A stretch of DNA of 64,000 nt from Fimbriimonas sp. (GTDB taxonomy: Bacteria; Armatimonadota; Fimbriimonadia; Fimbriimonadales; Fimbriimonadaceae): positions 1 to 64,000 of the forward strand of contig JARLGV010000131.1 in the NCBI GenBank assembly GCA_031292555.1, written 5' to 3'. The position numbers and the translations under genes are program-made. Below are positions 8,733 to 17,198 of this stretch, one piece after another; the stretch's first letter is position 1, and each line of letters begins with the position of its first letter. The notes under the pieces are model-generated. The model saw only the letters and a list, made by a program, of their open reading frames with translations. It was not told where the DNA came from and made no database searches.

Positions 8733-9758
8733 CTATTCGCCCGCAACCTCCTTAATCGGCGCGCCAAGGACCCAGGAGATGCCTCGAACAATGCGCTCAG
8801 CGAGGTGATCGGAGTGGTGGCCAGGCGGGAAGTAAGTTGTGAACGTAACGCCCTTGCCCTTCAATCCGTCGGCTACCTTTTGGGCGCCGATGTTGGCTTT
8901 GAAGTCGTCTTGGGCGGCGCCCTCGAGGTAGACACGCTGATCCTTGGCGAATGGGTGGGCAGAGCGTTCGGCCAAAACAGCGGGGTCGTTGTTGCGCCAC
9001 TGCTCGTAAACTTCGGGCCGATAGTGGCCTTGGGCGTCGTATAGCCAATTGAACGTCCCGTCCTTGTTTCCGGCGTAGTCGGCGCATAGCGCCAGCGCGT
9101 ACCCCACATCTCCGCCAAGCGGCTCGATCGGCGCAAACCCGGGCGCTGAGACGGCCTGGATCTTGGCCAACCCGACATTCACAACCGCCGCATCCACGGT
9201 GAACGGTTTGTGCGTTACGTCGAAGTAGGAGTCCGGACTCAGCGCCACCACACCGCCGAACAATCTTTGTCTCGCCATTCCTAGCCGAAGCGCACCGAAT
9301 CCACCCGACGAGTGTCCGACAACTAACCGGTCGCGGAATCCTCTCCCGCACGTCTCTGCCTTTTCGAGGTACGGGGCCAGTTCGTCGCAGATATAGTCGA
9401 GGTATCGGCCGGATCCGCCGCTGTTCACGTATTGACTGCACACGTAACGATTCCGCCCGTCGACTACGGCGAAAACGACGTCGCACCCAGCATCGTGCAA
9501 GCCGCTGACAACCCCTTGCCACATCCCCTTGTTGGTAAGGGCGTCCTCGCTTGAACCGCCAAATCCGGGCAGATAGACGATCAACGGCAACTGCTTTCCT
9601 CGGGTGCCCGATGGCCTAAAAACCGCGATGTGCCGCCTCGTCGGATCCTTCAGAGGGTTGCCGATGAGGACTTTGCTGTCGAACAGAAGATCGTTGCACT
9701 CGACGGTGACACGGTAAGCAGAACTGAACAACAAGGACGCAAGCAGGCACCCGACCAT
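8733..9758 (-). CDS. Exported alpha/beta-hydrolase, CE1-like esterase
   Basis: A 341-residue protein with a short hydrophobic N-terminus (MVGCLLASLLFSSA). YLPGFGGSSED gives the oxyanion-hole region and VVGHSSGGFGALRLG holds the nucleophile elbow with S150. HHSDHLAERI near the C-terminus supplies the likely catalytic His. This is the putative esterase family (esterase D/feruloyl esterase type), acting on acyl groups of polysaccharides or on small esters. The gene reads away from the GH13 gene. Its substrate cannot be read from the sequence. Confidence 0.7.
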   Translation of the reverse strand: MVGCLLASLLFSSAYRVTVECNDLLFDSKVLIGNPLKDPTRRHIAVFRPSGTRGKQLPLIVYLPGFGGSSEDALTNKGMWQGVVSGLHDAGCDVVFAVVDGRNRYVCSQYVNSGGSGRYLDYICDELAPYLEKAETCGRGFRDRLVVGHSSGGFGALRLGMARQRLFGGVVALSPDSYFDVTHKPFTVDAAVVNVGLAKIQAVSAPGFAPIEPLGGDVGYALALCADYAGNKDGTFNWLYDAQGHYRPEVYEQWRNNDPAVLAERSAHPFAKDQRVYLEGAAQDDFKANIGAQKVADGLKGKGVTFTTYFPPGHHSDHLAERIVRGISWVLGAPIKEVAGE

Positions 9759-10114
9759 GCAGCGAGTCTACTTGAGACGAAACGAACAGTCTGCGGCGAC
9801 GTGAACATCGGGATATCGACCCGGCTACCCAAGGCACGACTGCCGGGAGATGTGCTCCATCAGCGGTTTCTGTACCAATCGATGTAATCTCAAACTACAG
9901 GTTTCGATGCTATGAAAAGCAGGATTCTGGGCGGTGTGCTTCCGATCGGAACGCCTTGGGTTAGGACGGAGTGAGACGATCGTCGATCGCGACTTGCCCG
10001 ACGCCGTCGCCCGTACGATGGCGTACGCTGGAGGGCACTATCGCGGGGCCGTCGTTTCAGATATTGGCGGCGTGCTCGCGACGCATGCCGTTGGTGGATA
10101 AGATAGGACGTCAG
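9759..10114. other. Intergenic region between divergent esterase and GH13 genes
   Basis: 356 bases between divergent starts. It must hold promoters for both directions, but I see no convincing -35/-10 pair. AGGA at 10105-10108 is a plausible ribosome site for the ATG at 10115. Open frames crossing this stretch have no recognisable content. Confidence 0.4.
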
Positions 10115-11683
10115 ATGCTTACATCCCAGGCTTTGAATCGTACGCTGCGCGTCTTGGTCGCTTGTCTTGGGCTGGCGGGGTTGTCCATTGATCCCGCGTT
10201 TGGCGATCAGTTCGATCGACGGATGAAGGACCCGACGGTCGGTCAGGTTGTGTATGAGCTCTGGATCGATCGATTCGTGCCCCCATCGAATCCAGCGCAC
10301 GCGGCAAAGCGATTCGCGCCGCCCCGTTCCTTCCATAAGTGGTCGGAACCTCCCGCCGTGCTTACCTTCGACAAGGCCGCCGGATATTGGTCGCATGAAC
10401 TTGCCTTTTGGGGCGGCGACATTCGAGGCGTGCGAACCAAACTCGACTATATTCGGGATCTGGGCGTCGACACCTTGTACCTCCGCCCCGTCTTTGAAGC
10501 TTTCTCGAGCCACAAGTACGATACATCCGACTATTTCCGCGTCGCGCCGGAGTTCGGCTCGAAGCAGGACCTCATCGGGCTGTTTCAAGACTGCCACAAA
10601 CGGAACATGAAGGTCGTTTTGGACGGCGTGTTCAACCACGTGGGAAAACGATTTGAGCCGTTTCAGCAAGCGCAGAAGGGCGGACAGCACCGCAACTGGT
10701 TTACGTTCGACAAAAAGTACCCGAACGGCTATCTGTCCTTTGCCGGAGTGCCCAGTCTCCCCTCATGGAACCTAGAGAACCCGGCGGTGCGGAACTACTT
10801 GTGGAACGGCAAGCGTTCGGTCGTGAGATACTGGCTCGACCAAGGGGCGGATGGCTGGCGCTTGGATGTCGCTTACGAGATCGGTCCGAAGTATCTAGAC
10901 GAATTGACTCGATCTGCCCATCGGGAGAAGCCGCAATCGACGGTAGTCGGTGAGATCCGCGGGTACCCGTCCGATTGGTTTCCGGCGGTGGACGGAGCCT
11001 TCAACTTCTATGCTCTCACTCTGGCCAAGCAAATGGTGGACGGCAAGATTTCCGGCCGGGAAGTCGGTCAGATGTACGAGGATATGGTTGCCGATGCCTC
11101 ATACGAGCACCTGCTGAAGTCGTGGTTGTTAACCGACAATGGCGACACGGTTCGGCTCGCGGACCAGGTTCCGGACCTCGCCTCTCGCAAACTCGTGGAG
11201 GCACTGCAGTTTTCACTGCCCGGTTCACCGGTCCTATACTATGGCACTGAGCTTGGGATGAGGGGCGCGAACGAGATTGCGTGCCGGGCGCCGATGCGAT
11301 GGGACCTTGTGAATAGCCGTAACGAGGACTATCGCTGGATAAAGACGCTGACATCGCTGCGTAGGCGCATGCCGGCTCTAAGGGTGGGCGAATTCAGAGT
11401 ACTCCGCACGAATGAACTGGTGGCGTACATTCGATATACGAACAAGCTCAAGCAAGCCGTCGTCGTTGTGGCGAACCCGACCGACCACCCGGTAACCGAA
11501 TCTTTTGGAACCCGCATTGGCCGGGCGATGAGCTATGCCACCTACCGCGACGCTCTATCCGGCGACTCGCTCCTTGCCGTCGACGGCATTTTGAAGCCCA
11601 CCATCCCTCCCAAGTCGGTCCGGTTCTATTCGATTGTCCCTCCGACTTGGTCTCCCTACGATCCCCACCGACGGATTGAATGA
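10115..11683 (+). CDS. Exported GH13 alpha-amylase-family enzyme
   Basis: A 522-residue glycoside hydrolase family 13 enzyme that cleaves or transfers alpha-glucosidic bonds. A signal peptide ends near residue 30 (DPAFG). The GH13 blocks are DGVFNH (170-175), GWRLDVAYE with nucleophile D251, VVGE with acid/base E280, and LLTDNGDTVR with transition-state Asp D344. In the last block the usual NHD is NGD, so the substrate-binding His is replaced by Gly343. A C-terminal beta domain follows. ATG 10115 is chosen because it gives a clean signal peptide and a nearby AGGA; an upstream GTG at 9971 would bury it. Confidence 0.8.
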   Translation: MLTSQALNRTLRVLVACLGLAGLSIDPAFGDQFDRRMKDPTVGQVVYELWIDRFVPPSNPAHAAKRFAPPRSFHKWSEPPAVLTFDKAAGYWSHELAFWGGDIRGVRTKLDYIRDLGVDTLYLRPVFEAFSSHKYDTSDYFRVAPEFGSKQDLIGLFQDCHKRNMKVVLDGVFNHVGKRFEPFQQAQKGGQHRNWFTFDKKYPNGYLSFAGVPSLPSWNLENPAVRNYLWNGKRSVVRYWLDQGADGWRLDVAYEIGPKYLDELTRSAHREKPQSTVVGEIRGYPSDWFPAVDGAFNFYALTLAKQMVDGKISGREVGQMYEDMVADASYEHLLKSWLLTDNGDTVRLADQVPDLASRKLVEALQFSLPGSPVLYYGTELGMRGANEIACRAPMRWDLVNSRNEDYRWIKTLTSLRRRMPALRVGEFRVLRTNELVAYIRYTNKLKQAVVVVANPTDHPVTESFGTRIGRAMSYATYRDALSGDSLLAVDGILKPTIPPKSVRFYSIVPPTWSPYDPHRRIE

Positions 11684-11788
11684 GACCTGGCTTGGCTGGT
11701 CCCTCTCACTTTCACACCTAGCTCCCATCAGAGCTTCGGCCTGCAAACTGCGGCAAATCCGTGCATGCGGAACATCTTGCCTTTGAGC

Positions 11789-11867
11789 CCAAAATCAGAA
11801 CCAAAAGAGCCAAAACGGACAAGTACGTAGCAATACTGAAGGTTTGATATCTTTTGGTCTATTTTGG
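11789..11867. promoter_or_regulatory. Cluster of five CCAAAA boxes before the GntR/LacI-type regulator
   Basis: CCAAAA occurs at 11789-11794, 11801-11806 and 11810-11815. Its reverse complement TTTTGG occurs at 11852-11857 and 11862-11867. The last two boxes form an inverted counterpart of the upstream pair and sit just before the AT-rich TGATATATT at 11878-11886, a possible -10 region. The regulator's ATG follows at 11911. The arrangement is what an autoregulatory operator would look like, but no footprint is known. Confidence 0.4.
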
Positions 11868-11910
11868 CCCGGCAGCGTGATATATTCCACACGTTGGGTT
11901 TCGGGACGTT

Positions 11911-13095
11911 ATGGATCACAAACCGGGCGGGCAAAGAAGGGCGGAGTTCCAGGTGGATTCGCCGTTGATCGCCGCAATCGCCGCGAAGATGGTGGAGCAG
12001 ATTGAGCACGGCCTGCTGCCTGCCGGTCGCCACCTGCCCAGTGAAAGGGAGTTGGCTGCTGACTTCGGAGCCAGTCGGGGCGTGATTCGAGCTGCGATCA
12101 AGGAGTTGGCATCAAGAGGCCTTATCGAGGTCAAGCCTCGTTGCCGCCCTGCCGTATTGGCCTTTAACTCAAACTTGGCGCCGCGAAAGGTGGGAAAGCC
12201 CAATATCGGAATCTGGCTTTGGCCTCACACCGGGGACTATGCTGCGGCAACGATTCTGAAGGGGATCCAGAGTGTAGATCTGGGACAGGAGATCAACCTG
12301 GTTGTCGCCAATGCCGTCGGTGGCGATTGGGACTCGATTTTTGATTCGGAGGCCAGATTCTTACGAACGGTGGCTGAGGATCCGCAGAGCGCGGGAGCGA
12401 TTTTGTGGTACCTGGGCGGACATCGGAACATCGCGGCACTTTGCGAACTCCGCAAGCAGGGGGTTCCGTTAGTCTTTGTCGACCGGTTACCGCCCGACGA
12501 GTTCGCCGCCGACTTTGTCGGCACCGACAACGAGGCGGCAGCCCATCGGGCGATCCGTCACCTGATCCAGCTTGGGCACCGTCGCATCGCGATCATCAGC
12601 AACATCGAAGCAGTGTCCAGCGTACGCGAGCGCGAGTCGGGATACTTGCGTGCTTTGAAGGAAGCTGGCCTGCCTGTGTGCGCGGAGTACATCCAGCACG
12701 ACCCGGTCGACGACGCTCGCGGCGTCGATTCAGTGCTGGATGCCTGGCTTGACTTGGCCGAACCGCCGACGGCTATCTTCGGCGTCAACGACCACATCGC
12801 CCTTCAAATCTGCGACGCGTTGCGCGATCGCGGTATTTCCGTTCCTCATCAAATGTCGGTCATCGGATTCGATGGCCTACTGCGCTGGGTGCCCGGAGGC
12901 GGGTACCTCACGACCTTAATGCAAGATTTTGAACGCATCGGCCGGCTGGCCGCCGAAATCGTCGCACAACGCATGGAATCTGGACCGACTACCGTGTTCC
13001 GGCATTTCATGCTTGATGCGCCGATTCTCGACCGGGGATCCACCGCCGAGCCACGCAAGAAAAATCGACCCCTGCAACGAGACCCTAATTCATAG
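11911..13095 (+). CDS. GntR-type HTH fused to LacI-type sugar-binding domain, transcription regulator
   Basis: A 394-residue regulator. Residues about 15-80 are a winged helix of the GntR family (LPSERELAADFGASRGVIRA, then AIKELASRGLIEVK). From about residue 95 a periplasmic-binding-protein-like effector domain of the LacI/AraR type follows, with IRHLIQLGHRRIAIIS, PTAIFGVNDHIALQIC and SVIGFDG blocks. This AraR-like architecture normally senses a sugar and represses utilisation genes. The next gene, a pseudopilin, begins 5 bases after its stop, and that gene's AGGAG ribosome site overlaps this stop codon. The pseudopilin and lipoprotein are therefore its immediate operon partners. Confidence 0.85.
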   Translation: MDHKPGGQRRAEFQVDSPLIAAIAAKMVEQIEHGLLPAGRHLPSERELAADFGASRGVIRAAIKELASRGLIEVKPRCRPAVLAFNSNLAPRKVGKPNIGIWLWPHTGDYAAATILKGIQSVDLGQEINLVVANAVGGDWDSIFDSEARFLRTVAEDPQSAGAILWYLGGHRNIAALCELRKQGVPLVFVDRLPPDEFAADFVGTDNEAAAHRAIRHLIQLGHRRIAIISNIEAVSSVRERESGYLRALKEAGLPVCAEYIQHDPVDDARGVDSVLDAWLDLAEPPTAIFGVNDHIALQICDALRDRGISVPHQMSVIGFDGLLRWVPGGGYLTTLMQDFERIGRLAAEIVAQRMESGPTTVFRHFMLDAPILDRGSTAEPRKKNRPLQRDPNS

Positions 13096-13100
13096 GAGAC

Positions 13101-14048
13101 ATGTCAATGACTTATTCCAAGCGACGAGGCTTTACCCTCATTGAACTACTAGTCGTCATAGCGATCATCGCGATTCTCGCGGCGATCCTGTTCCCGGTCT
13201 TTGCCCAGGCGAAACGAGCCGCCAAGGGCACGGCAGCCATCAGCGGCGCGAAGCAATTGGCCCTCGGCCAGTTGATGTACGCGGGCGATAACGATGACTT
13301 CTTCTCGCCGGTCATTCAGTTCACGGCTGGTTGGGAGTGCTACCCCTGGGAGTTTGTACAACAGCCATACATGAAGTCGTGGAGCTTGCTCCTCGACCCG
13401 ACGGGACCGAACCCACTCGACTTGAACTCTAGCGACGAGAACGCGGGCGACGCGCTTGCGCTTTACGGCCTGTGGGGTATGGCTCCGCAGAAGGTTGCCA
13501 CAAACGGTAACTACAGTTCGTATGTCTTCGGAACTTCCGGGGTCGGCAAGCTCATGACCAATGGCCAGAAATGGGTCTACGACGGCATCGGCGGCATCGC
13601 CAAGCCGGCTAATTCCTATCCATGGTCGTCCTACGGCTATAACGTAGGGAACACTCCGTCCTTGACGACCACCGCGGTCGCCAGTTCTGCCGATCAAGTC
13701 ATGTTGGCTCAATCGGCAAACTATGACTTCATGTGGCAGCAGGACAATGCAGACAGCTTCGACCTGTATTGGGGAAGCGCGATCTTCAACACGTACGGCG
13801 CCAAGTGCGTCACGACCGCGCCAGTCGCTCGCTTCAGAGATAACGATGCCACCGCGGTCGGTTACACCACGTTCACCGGTTCGGCCTGCAGCCCGGCGCC
13901 CGTATCTGAACCGACTGGCATTACCGTTTGGGCTGGTGTGGACGGCCACGTCAAGGCCACCAACTGGCGACAGCTGATGGGCACGACGATTTCGGCTCAG
14001 GGCAACACTCAGCTCGCGATCAAGGCCTTCTGGCCGTCTGGACAATGA
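13101..14048 (+). CDS. Type II pseudopilin-like protein, copy 1
   Basis: A 315-residue protein with a type III prepilin signal: a short basic leader (SKRR), cleavage after Gly, then [18 protein letters not shown] as the hydrophobic helix, with Glu5 of the mature protein present. A large extracytoplasmic domain of about 270 residues follows; it ends with an Asp-Gly-His segment (VWAGVDGHVKATNW), as in the DUF1559/H-X9-DG-type pseudopilins abundant in Planctomycetota and Armatimonadota. It should be processed by a prepilin peptidase and exposed on the cell surface or in a pseudopilus. It is coupled to the regulator upstream and overlaps the lipoprotein gene by ATGA (14045-14048). Confidence 0.85.
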   Translation: MSMTYSKRRGFTLIELLVVIAIIAILAAILFPVFAQAKRAAKGTAAISGAKQLALGQLMYAGDNDDFFSPVIQFTAGWECYPWEFVQQPYMKSWSLLLDPTGPNPLDLNSSDENAGDALALYGLWGMAPQKVATNGNYSSYVFGTSGVGKLMTNGQKWVYDGIGGIAKPANSYPWSSYGYNVGNTPSLTTTAVASSADQVMLAQSANYDFMWQQDNADSFDLYWGSAIFNTYGAKCVTTAPVARFRDNDATAVGYTTFTGSACSPAPVSEPTGITVWAGVDGHVKATNWRQLMGTTISAQGNTQLAIKAFWPSGQ

Positions 14049-14251
14049 AGACGATCCTCGTAATCCTTGCATGCGCCACGAGCCTTGCCGTCATAGGCTG
14101 TGGATCGGGCGACAACCAAAACTCGACCACCGAATCGAGGTTGAGGAAGGAGCTTTCTGCTCCTCCCAGCCTGAAAGGAGCGATGGGTGGCGGCGGTCCA
14201 AAGGCCGCCGGAACGCACAAACCGATGCAGCCTCTTGCGGGCGGACAGTAG
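14045..14251 (+). CDS. Small lipoprotein coupled to the pseudopilin
   Basis: A 68-residue protein: MKTILVILACATSLAVIGC is a lipoprotein signal with lipobox VIGC (Cys19). A polar, Gly/Pro-rich tail of about 50 residues follows (GAMGGGGPKAAGTHKPMQPL). The start overlaps the pseudopilin stop by 4 bp, which implies translational coupling. I recognise no family. Its position matches that of the 60-residue membrane protein at 52972-53154 in the second regulator-pseudopilin module. Confidence 0.7.
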   Translation: MKTILVILACATSLAVIGCGSGDNQNSTTESRLRKELSAPPSLKGAMGGGGPKAAGTHKPMQPLAGGQ

Positions 14252-14669
14252 CATCGTGCCCAGTGCCGGCGCCGGCTATCCCAGTCGGCCCGGCTTCTCG
14301 GGCGCTCCGCACACCCCACGTGGTTACGGAGAAGTATGGCTATTTGCGCGGAAGTCTGACACTTCCTGCTAGCCTACGGAGTCCATTTCCGATCCGAACC
14401 TTGAACGCGCAGCATCAATCGCCGCGTTTCGTTGTGCGATCATCGAAAGTGCACAGATCTCGATCGAACTTGACGGCCCTCGTCCCTGTCATCAGAATGT
14501 TTTTTTGGGCAGTTTGCGAGCTGGCTCCTACCTTGGGTGTCAGGAAACTAGATAATTATCCCGATAAACACTAGAATGAGATCGCAGTGCAATCCCCGTC
14601 AACCGGCTTGACTATCTGCTAATGGCCCTTTTGGTAAGTCAAAGGAAGAATCGAGTTAGGAATTACGAG
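14252..14669. other. Intergenic region upstream of the TonB receptor
   Basis: 418 bases with no convincing gene. It contains a GC-rich self-complementary stretch near 14265 (GCCGGCGCCGGC), possibly a relic of a terminator for the upstream module but without a T-run. An AT-richer stretch around 14500-14600 leads into the TonB receptor gene. The likely ribosome site is TAGGA at about 14656-14660. Confidence 0.4.
14470..14498 (+). promoter_or_regulatory. Candidate promoter of the TonB receptor-kinase operon
   Basis: TTGACG at 14470-14475 and CAGAAT at 14493-14498 are separated by 17 bases. The start codon lies 172 bases downstream, which would give a leader of about 165 nucleotides. It is a fair sigma-70-type match, not a strong one. 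Confidence 0.35.
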
Positions 14670-16646
14670 ATGAAACGCAATCGGGTTGCGGCAACCATGC
14701 TAAGCCTGTCCCTTTGTTCCGGAACCTTTGCTCAGGTTTCTGGGGGGGATACGGATCAGAGCGACTACACGAATCTGCCGATCGAAGATCTAATGAAGGT
14801 GGATGTAACGGACGCCTTCAAGAGTCCGATGCCACTCATGAGGGTGCCGGCCGCCATCTATGTTATCAATCAAGAAGCGATCCACCGGAGCGGGGCTACC
14901 ACGCTACCTGAGGCGCTCCGACTTGTTCCAGGCGTTGAAGTAGCGCGTATTGGTAGCGTCTATTACACTGTGTCGATCCGCGGCTTTGGCAATTACTTGG
15001 CAAGCAACAAGATACTAGTCTTGCTGGATGGAAGGACGCTCTATTCGCCCTATCAGAACACGGTCTACTGGGAGATCGAAGATACGGTCATGGAGAATAT
15101 CGACCGCATCGAGGTGATCATGGGGCCGGGAGGAAGCCTCTGGGGTTCCAATGCAGTAAACGGTGTGATCAACATCATCACAAAGCACACGAAAGACACT
15201 AAGGGAGGAATGATCGTTCAGTCAGCTGGCGATCTGATTAGGAATCGAAGCGTTTTTCAGTATGGAGGGCGAAGTTCCGACGATTCGACTTATCGGATCT
15301 ACGGAAAATACGGAATCGACCACGCCTCCGACAACGTTGATGGAACTTCTGCACAAGACGGTTCAAGCCTGTACTCGCTCGGATTTCGTTCCGATACAGT
15401 CATGGCCGGCAAAGCCTCGCTTCTCCTCGAAGGCGAGATCGCTCAATACCGGATCACCGAGTTTCAGCCCATTCCGTTAGTGACATCACCTTATCTCACG
15501 ACTTATACCAATACGGACAGTATCCAGACTCGTCACTTGCTCGCCAAATGGACGCGCGAGGGTAAGGAGGGCAGTCAAACCACTATACAGGCCTACTACG
15601 ATCTGATTGACTACCCGTACACCAACCAAGGCTCTAACGCAGAAATGTATGACCTTCAGGTGGATGAGCGACTGGCGAAAGCTCACGGGCAGGACGTTGC
15701 GTTCGGGGGCGGATTCCGCTACATGCTAAATGGAGGTATTCCAGGACCATCCGCGATTCTCATGCCAAACCAGAGGCGTGATACCATCCTGAATCTATTT
15801 GGTCAGGATATCTTCGATCTTTCGCCGCGAGACCGGCTGACCCTTGGCGCTAAGTTGGAATATAACAACACGGTCGGGTATGAGTTTCAACCGAACGTGC
15901 GCTATGCCCACACGCCTAACGAATCTCAGACGCTTTGGGCGGCGGTCGGTGAGGCGGACCGGACACCCAGCCAGAGTGAACTGAACCTGTTCTCGATCAA
16001 CGCGGTAACGCCGCCGCAAGGAGGGCAACCACTTCCAGTAGCCAGCGCGAACATCGGATCGCCCTACCTCCGACCTGAGACCGTCATCTCAAATGAAATT
16101 GGATTCCGCCAGAAGTTCGGCGAAAGGGCATCTATCGATTTAGCTGCATTCACTAACTTCTACAAAGATCTCATTTACCTGATGCCGGGCGCCTCGTTCA
16201 CGACGTCGCTCTTCGGGCCGCCCATCGTGGTTGATCCTAGCTATTTCCGCAACGGAGACAGCGGCCAGACCTATGGTCTTGAAGTCTCCGGGGATTACGA
16301 CGTCTCGCCAAAACTTCGGACGGACGTTTCCTTTTCAGCTCTCCAGCGAAGCCGCTTCGTCCAGGGTTCCGAACTTGCCGCTCCGCACTACCAGGCCAGT
16401 TGGCACATCGCATGGGACCCGACAAAGAGGCTGGAACTCGACAGCCGTCTGCATTGGTACGATGCCATCGTCGAAATGGGCGTCCCTGCCTACGTGAAGG
16501 CGGATCTGCATCTGGTATGGAAGATGTCCGATTCCGACGAACTAAGTATTGGCGGCTACGACCTCTTAACCTCTCGACATTACGAATTCGGCGATGGAAG
16601 CTACATCATTCGCAGCTTCGACGCCGAATACAAGCGGCGCTTTTGA
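14670..16646 (+). CDS. TonB-dependent outer-membrane receptor
   Basis: A 658-residue protein with a signal peptide (MKRNRVAATMLSLSLCSGTFA). The plug domain spans about residues 40-180 (RVPAAIYVINQEAI, GATTLPEALRLVPGVEV, IRGFG, VLLDGRTLYSP, IDRIEVIMGPGGSLWG, NAVNGVINIIT). A beta-barrel follows and ends in Phe (EYKRRF), as expected for BAM-assembled proteins. It should import or sense a ligand at the outer membrane with TonB/ExbBD energy. ATG 14670 is chosen over the upstream ATG 14622 because it gives a standard signal peptide and an upstream TAGGA. A YfiR-like protein and a kinase follow in the same operon, which points to a sensory role. Confidence 0.85.
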   Translation: MKRNRVAATMLSLSLCSGTFAQVSGGDTDQSDYTNLPIEDLMKVDVTDAFKSPMPLMRVPAAIYVINQEAIHRSGATTLPEALRLVPGVEVARIGSVYYTVSIRGFGNYLASNKILVLLDGRTLYSPYQNTVYWEIEDTVMENIDRIEVIMGPGGSLWGSNAVNGVINIITKHTKDTKGGMIVQSAGDLIRNRSVFQYGGRSSDDSTYRIYGKYGIDHASDNVDGTSAQDGSSLYSLGFRSDTVMAGKASLLLEGEIAQYRITEFQPIPLVTSPYLTTYTNTDSIQTRHLLAKWTREGKEGSQTTIQAYYDLIDYPYTNQGSNAEMYDLQVDERLAKAHGQDVAFGGGFRYMLNGGIPGPSAILMPNQRRDTILNLFGQDIFDLSPRDRLTLGAKLEYNNTVGYEFQPNVRYAHTPNESQTLWAAVGEADRTPSQSELNLFSINAVTPPQGGQPLPVASANIGSPYLRPETVISNEIGFRQKFGERASIDLAAFTNFYKDLIYLMPGASFTTSLFGPPIVVDPSYFRNGDSGQTYGLEVSGDYDVSPKLRTDVSFSALQRSRFVQGSELAAPHYQASWHIAWDPTKRLELDSRLHWYDAIVEMGVPAYVKADLHLVWKMSDSDELSIGGYDLLTSRHYEFGDGSYIIRSFDAEYKRRF

Positions 16647-16658
16647 CATCGGTGTAAC

Positions 16659-17198
16659 TTGAGACGACTTAGGACACTCACACGGACGATGGCTGCGAGC
16701 ATGGCCGTAGCCTGCCTGTCCGTGGTGAATCCTGCTTTTGCGGTGGACCGAGAGCATCAGGTGAAGACCGGCTTCATCTTTAGTATCGCAAAGTTCTGTG
16801 AGTGGGATTTCTCGAAGAGGCCCGGCAATCGGTTCATCGTTGGCGTCTACCGAACGAAGGCATACGACCTCGACATCGACGTACTGAACGGAAAGACGAT
16901 CTTTGGACGCAGCGTCGTAGTGGAGGAGATAAAGTCAGAAGCGGACATTCCGAACTGCCAAATCGTCGTTCTGGGAGACGTGGGTGTCGAGGTTATTCGG
17001 CATTATGCGTCCCTATGCAAGAACTCTGGCACGATGCTGATCGGTGAGTCGGAAGGATTTGCCAAGTATGGCGGCACGGTTGGCTTCATTCTTGAGGGGG
17101 GCGCCGTTCGGTTTCAGGTCAATCTGCAAACGGCCCAACTGGATCACGTTACTTTCCGCTCCAAGCTTCTGATCCTCGCGGAGCAGGTCTACAAATGA
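16659..17198 (+). CDS. YfiR-like periplasmic protein (DUF4154)
   Basis: A 179-residue exported protein. After the signal peptide (ending NPAFA) it has the YfiR family blocks: QVKTGFIFSIAKFCEWDF, VGVYRTK, CQIVVLGDV, MLIGESEGFAKYGGTVGFI and VRFQVNLQTAQLDHVTFRSK. In Pseudomonas YfiR binds the periplasmic domain of the diguanylate cyclase YfiN and holds it off. Here no YfiN is present; the next gene, overlapping by 4 bp, is a hybrid histidine kinase with a periplasmic domain that looks like YfiN's CHASE8. The start is TTG 16659 (basic n-region RRLRTLTR); ATG 16689 is possible but weaker as a signal peptide. Confidence 0.8.
   Translation: MRRLRTLTRTMAASMAVACLSVVNPAFAVDREHQVKTGFIFSIAKFCEWDFSKRPGNRFIVGVYRTKAYDLDIDVLNGKTIFGRSVVVEEIKSEADIPNCQIVVLGDVGVEVIRHYASLCKNSGTMLIGESEGFAKYGGTVGFILEGGAVRFQVNLQTAQLDHVTFRSKLLILAEQVYK

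Noticed and set aside
9890-10690. A 266-codon minus-strand frame opposite the start of the GH13 gene
   Set aside because: Overlaps the GH13 catalytic domain, has no recognisable motif, and the GH13 reading is certain from its active-site blocks.
13149-14072. A 307-codon minus-strand frame opposite pseudopilin copy 1
   Set aside because: Composition is typical of antisense translation; the plus strand carries a clear pseudopilin.
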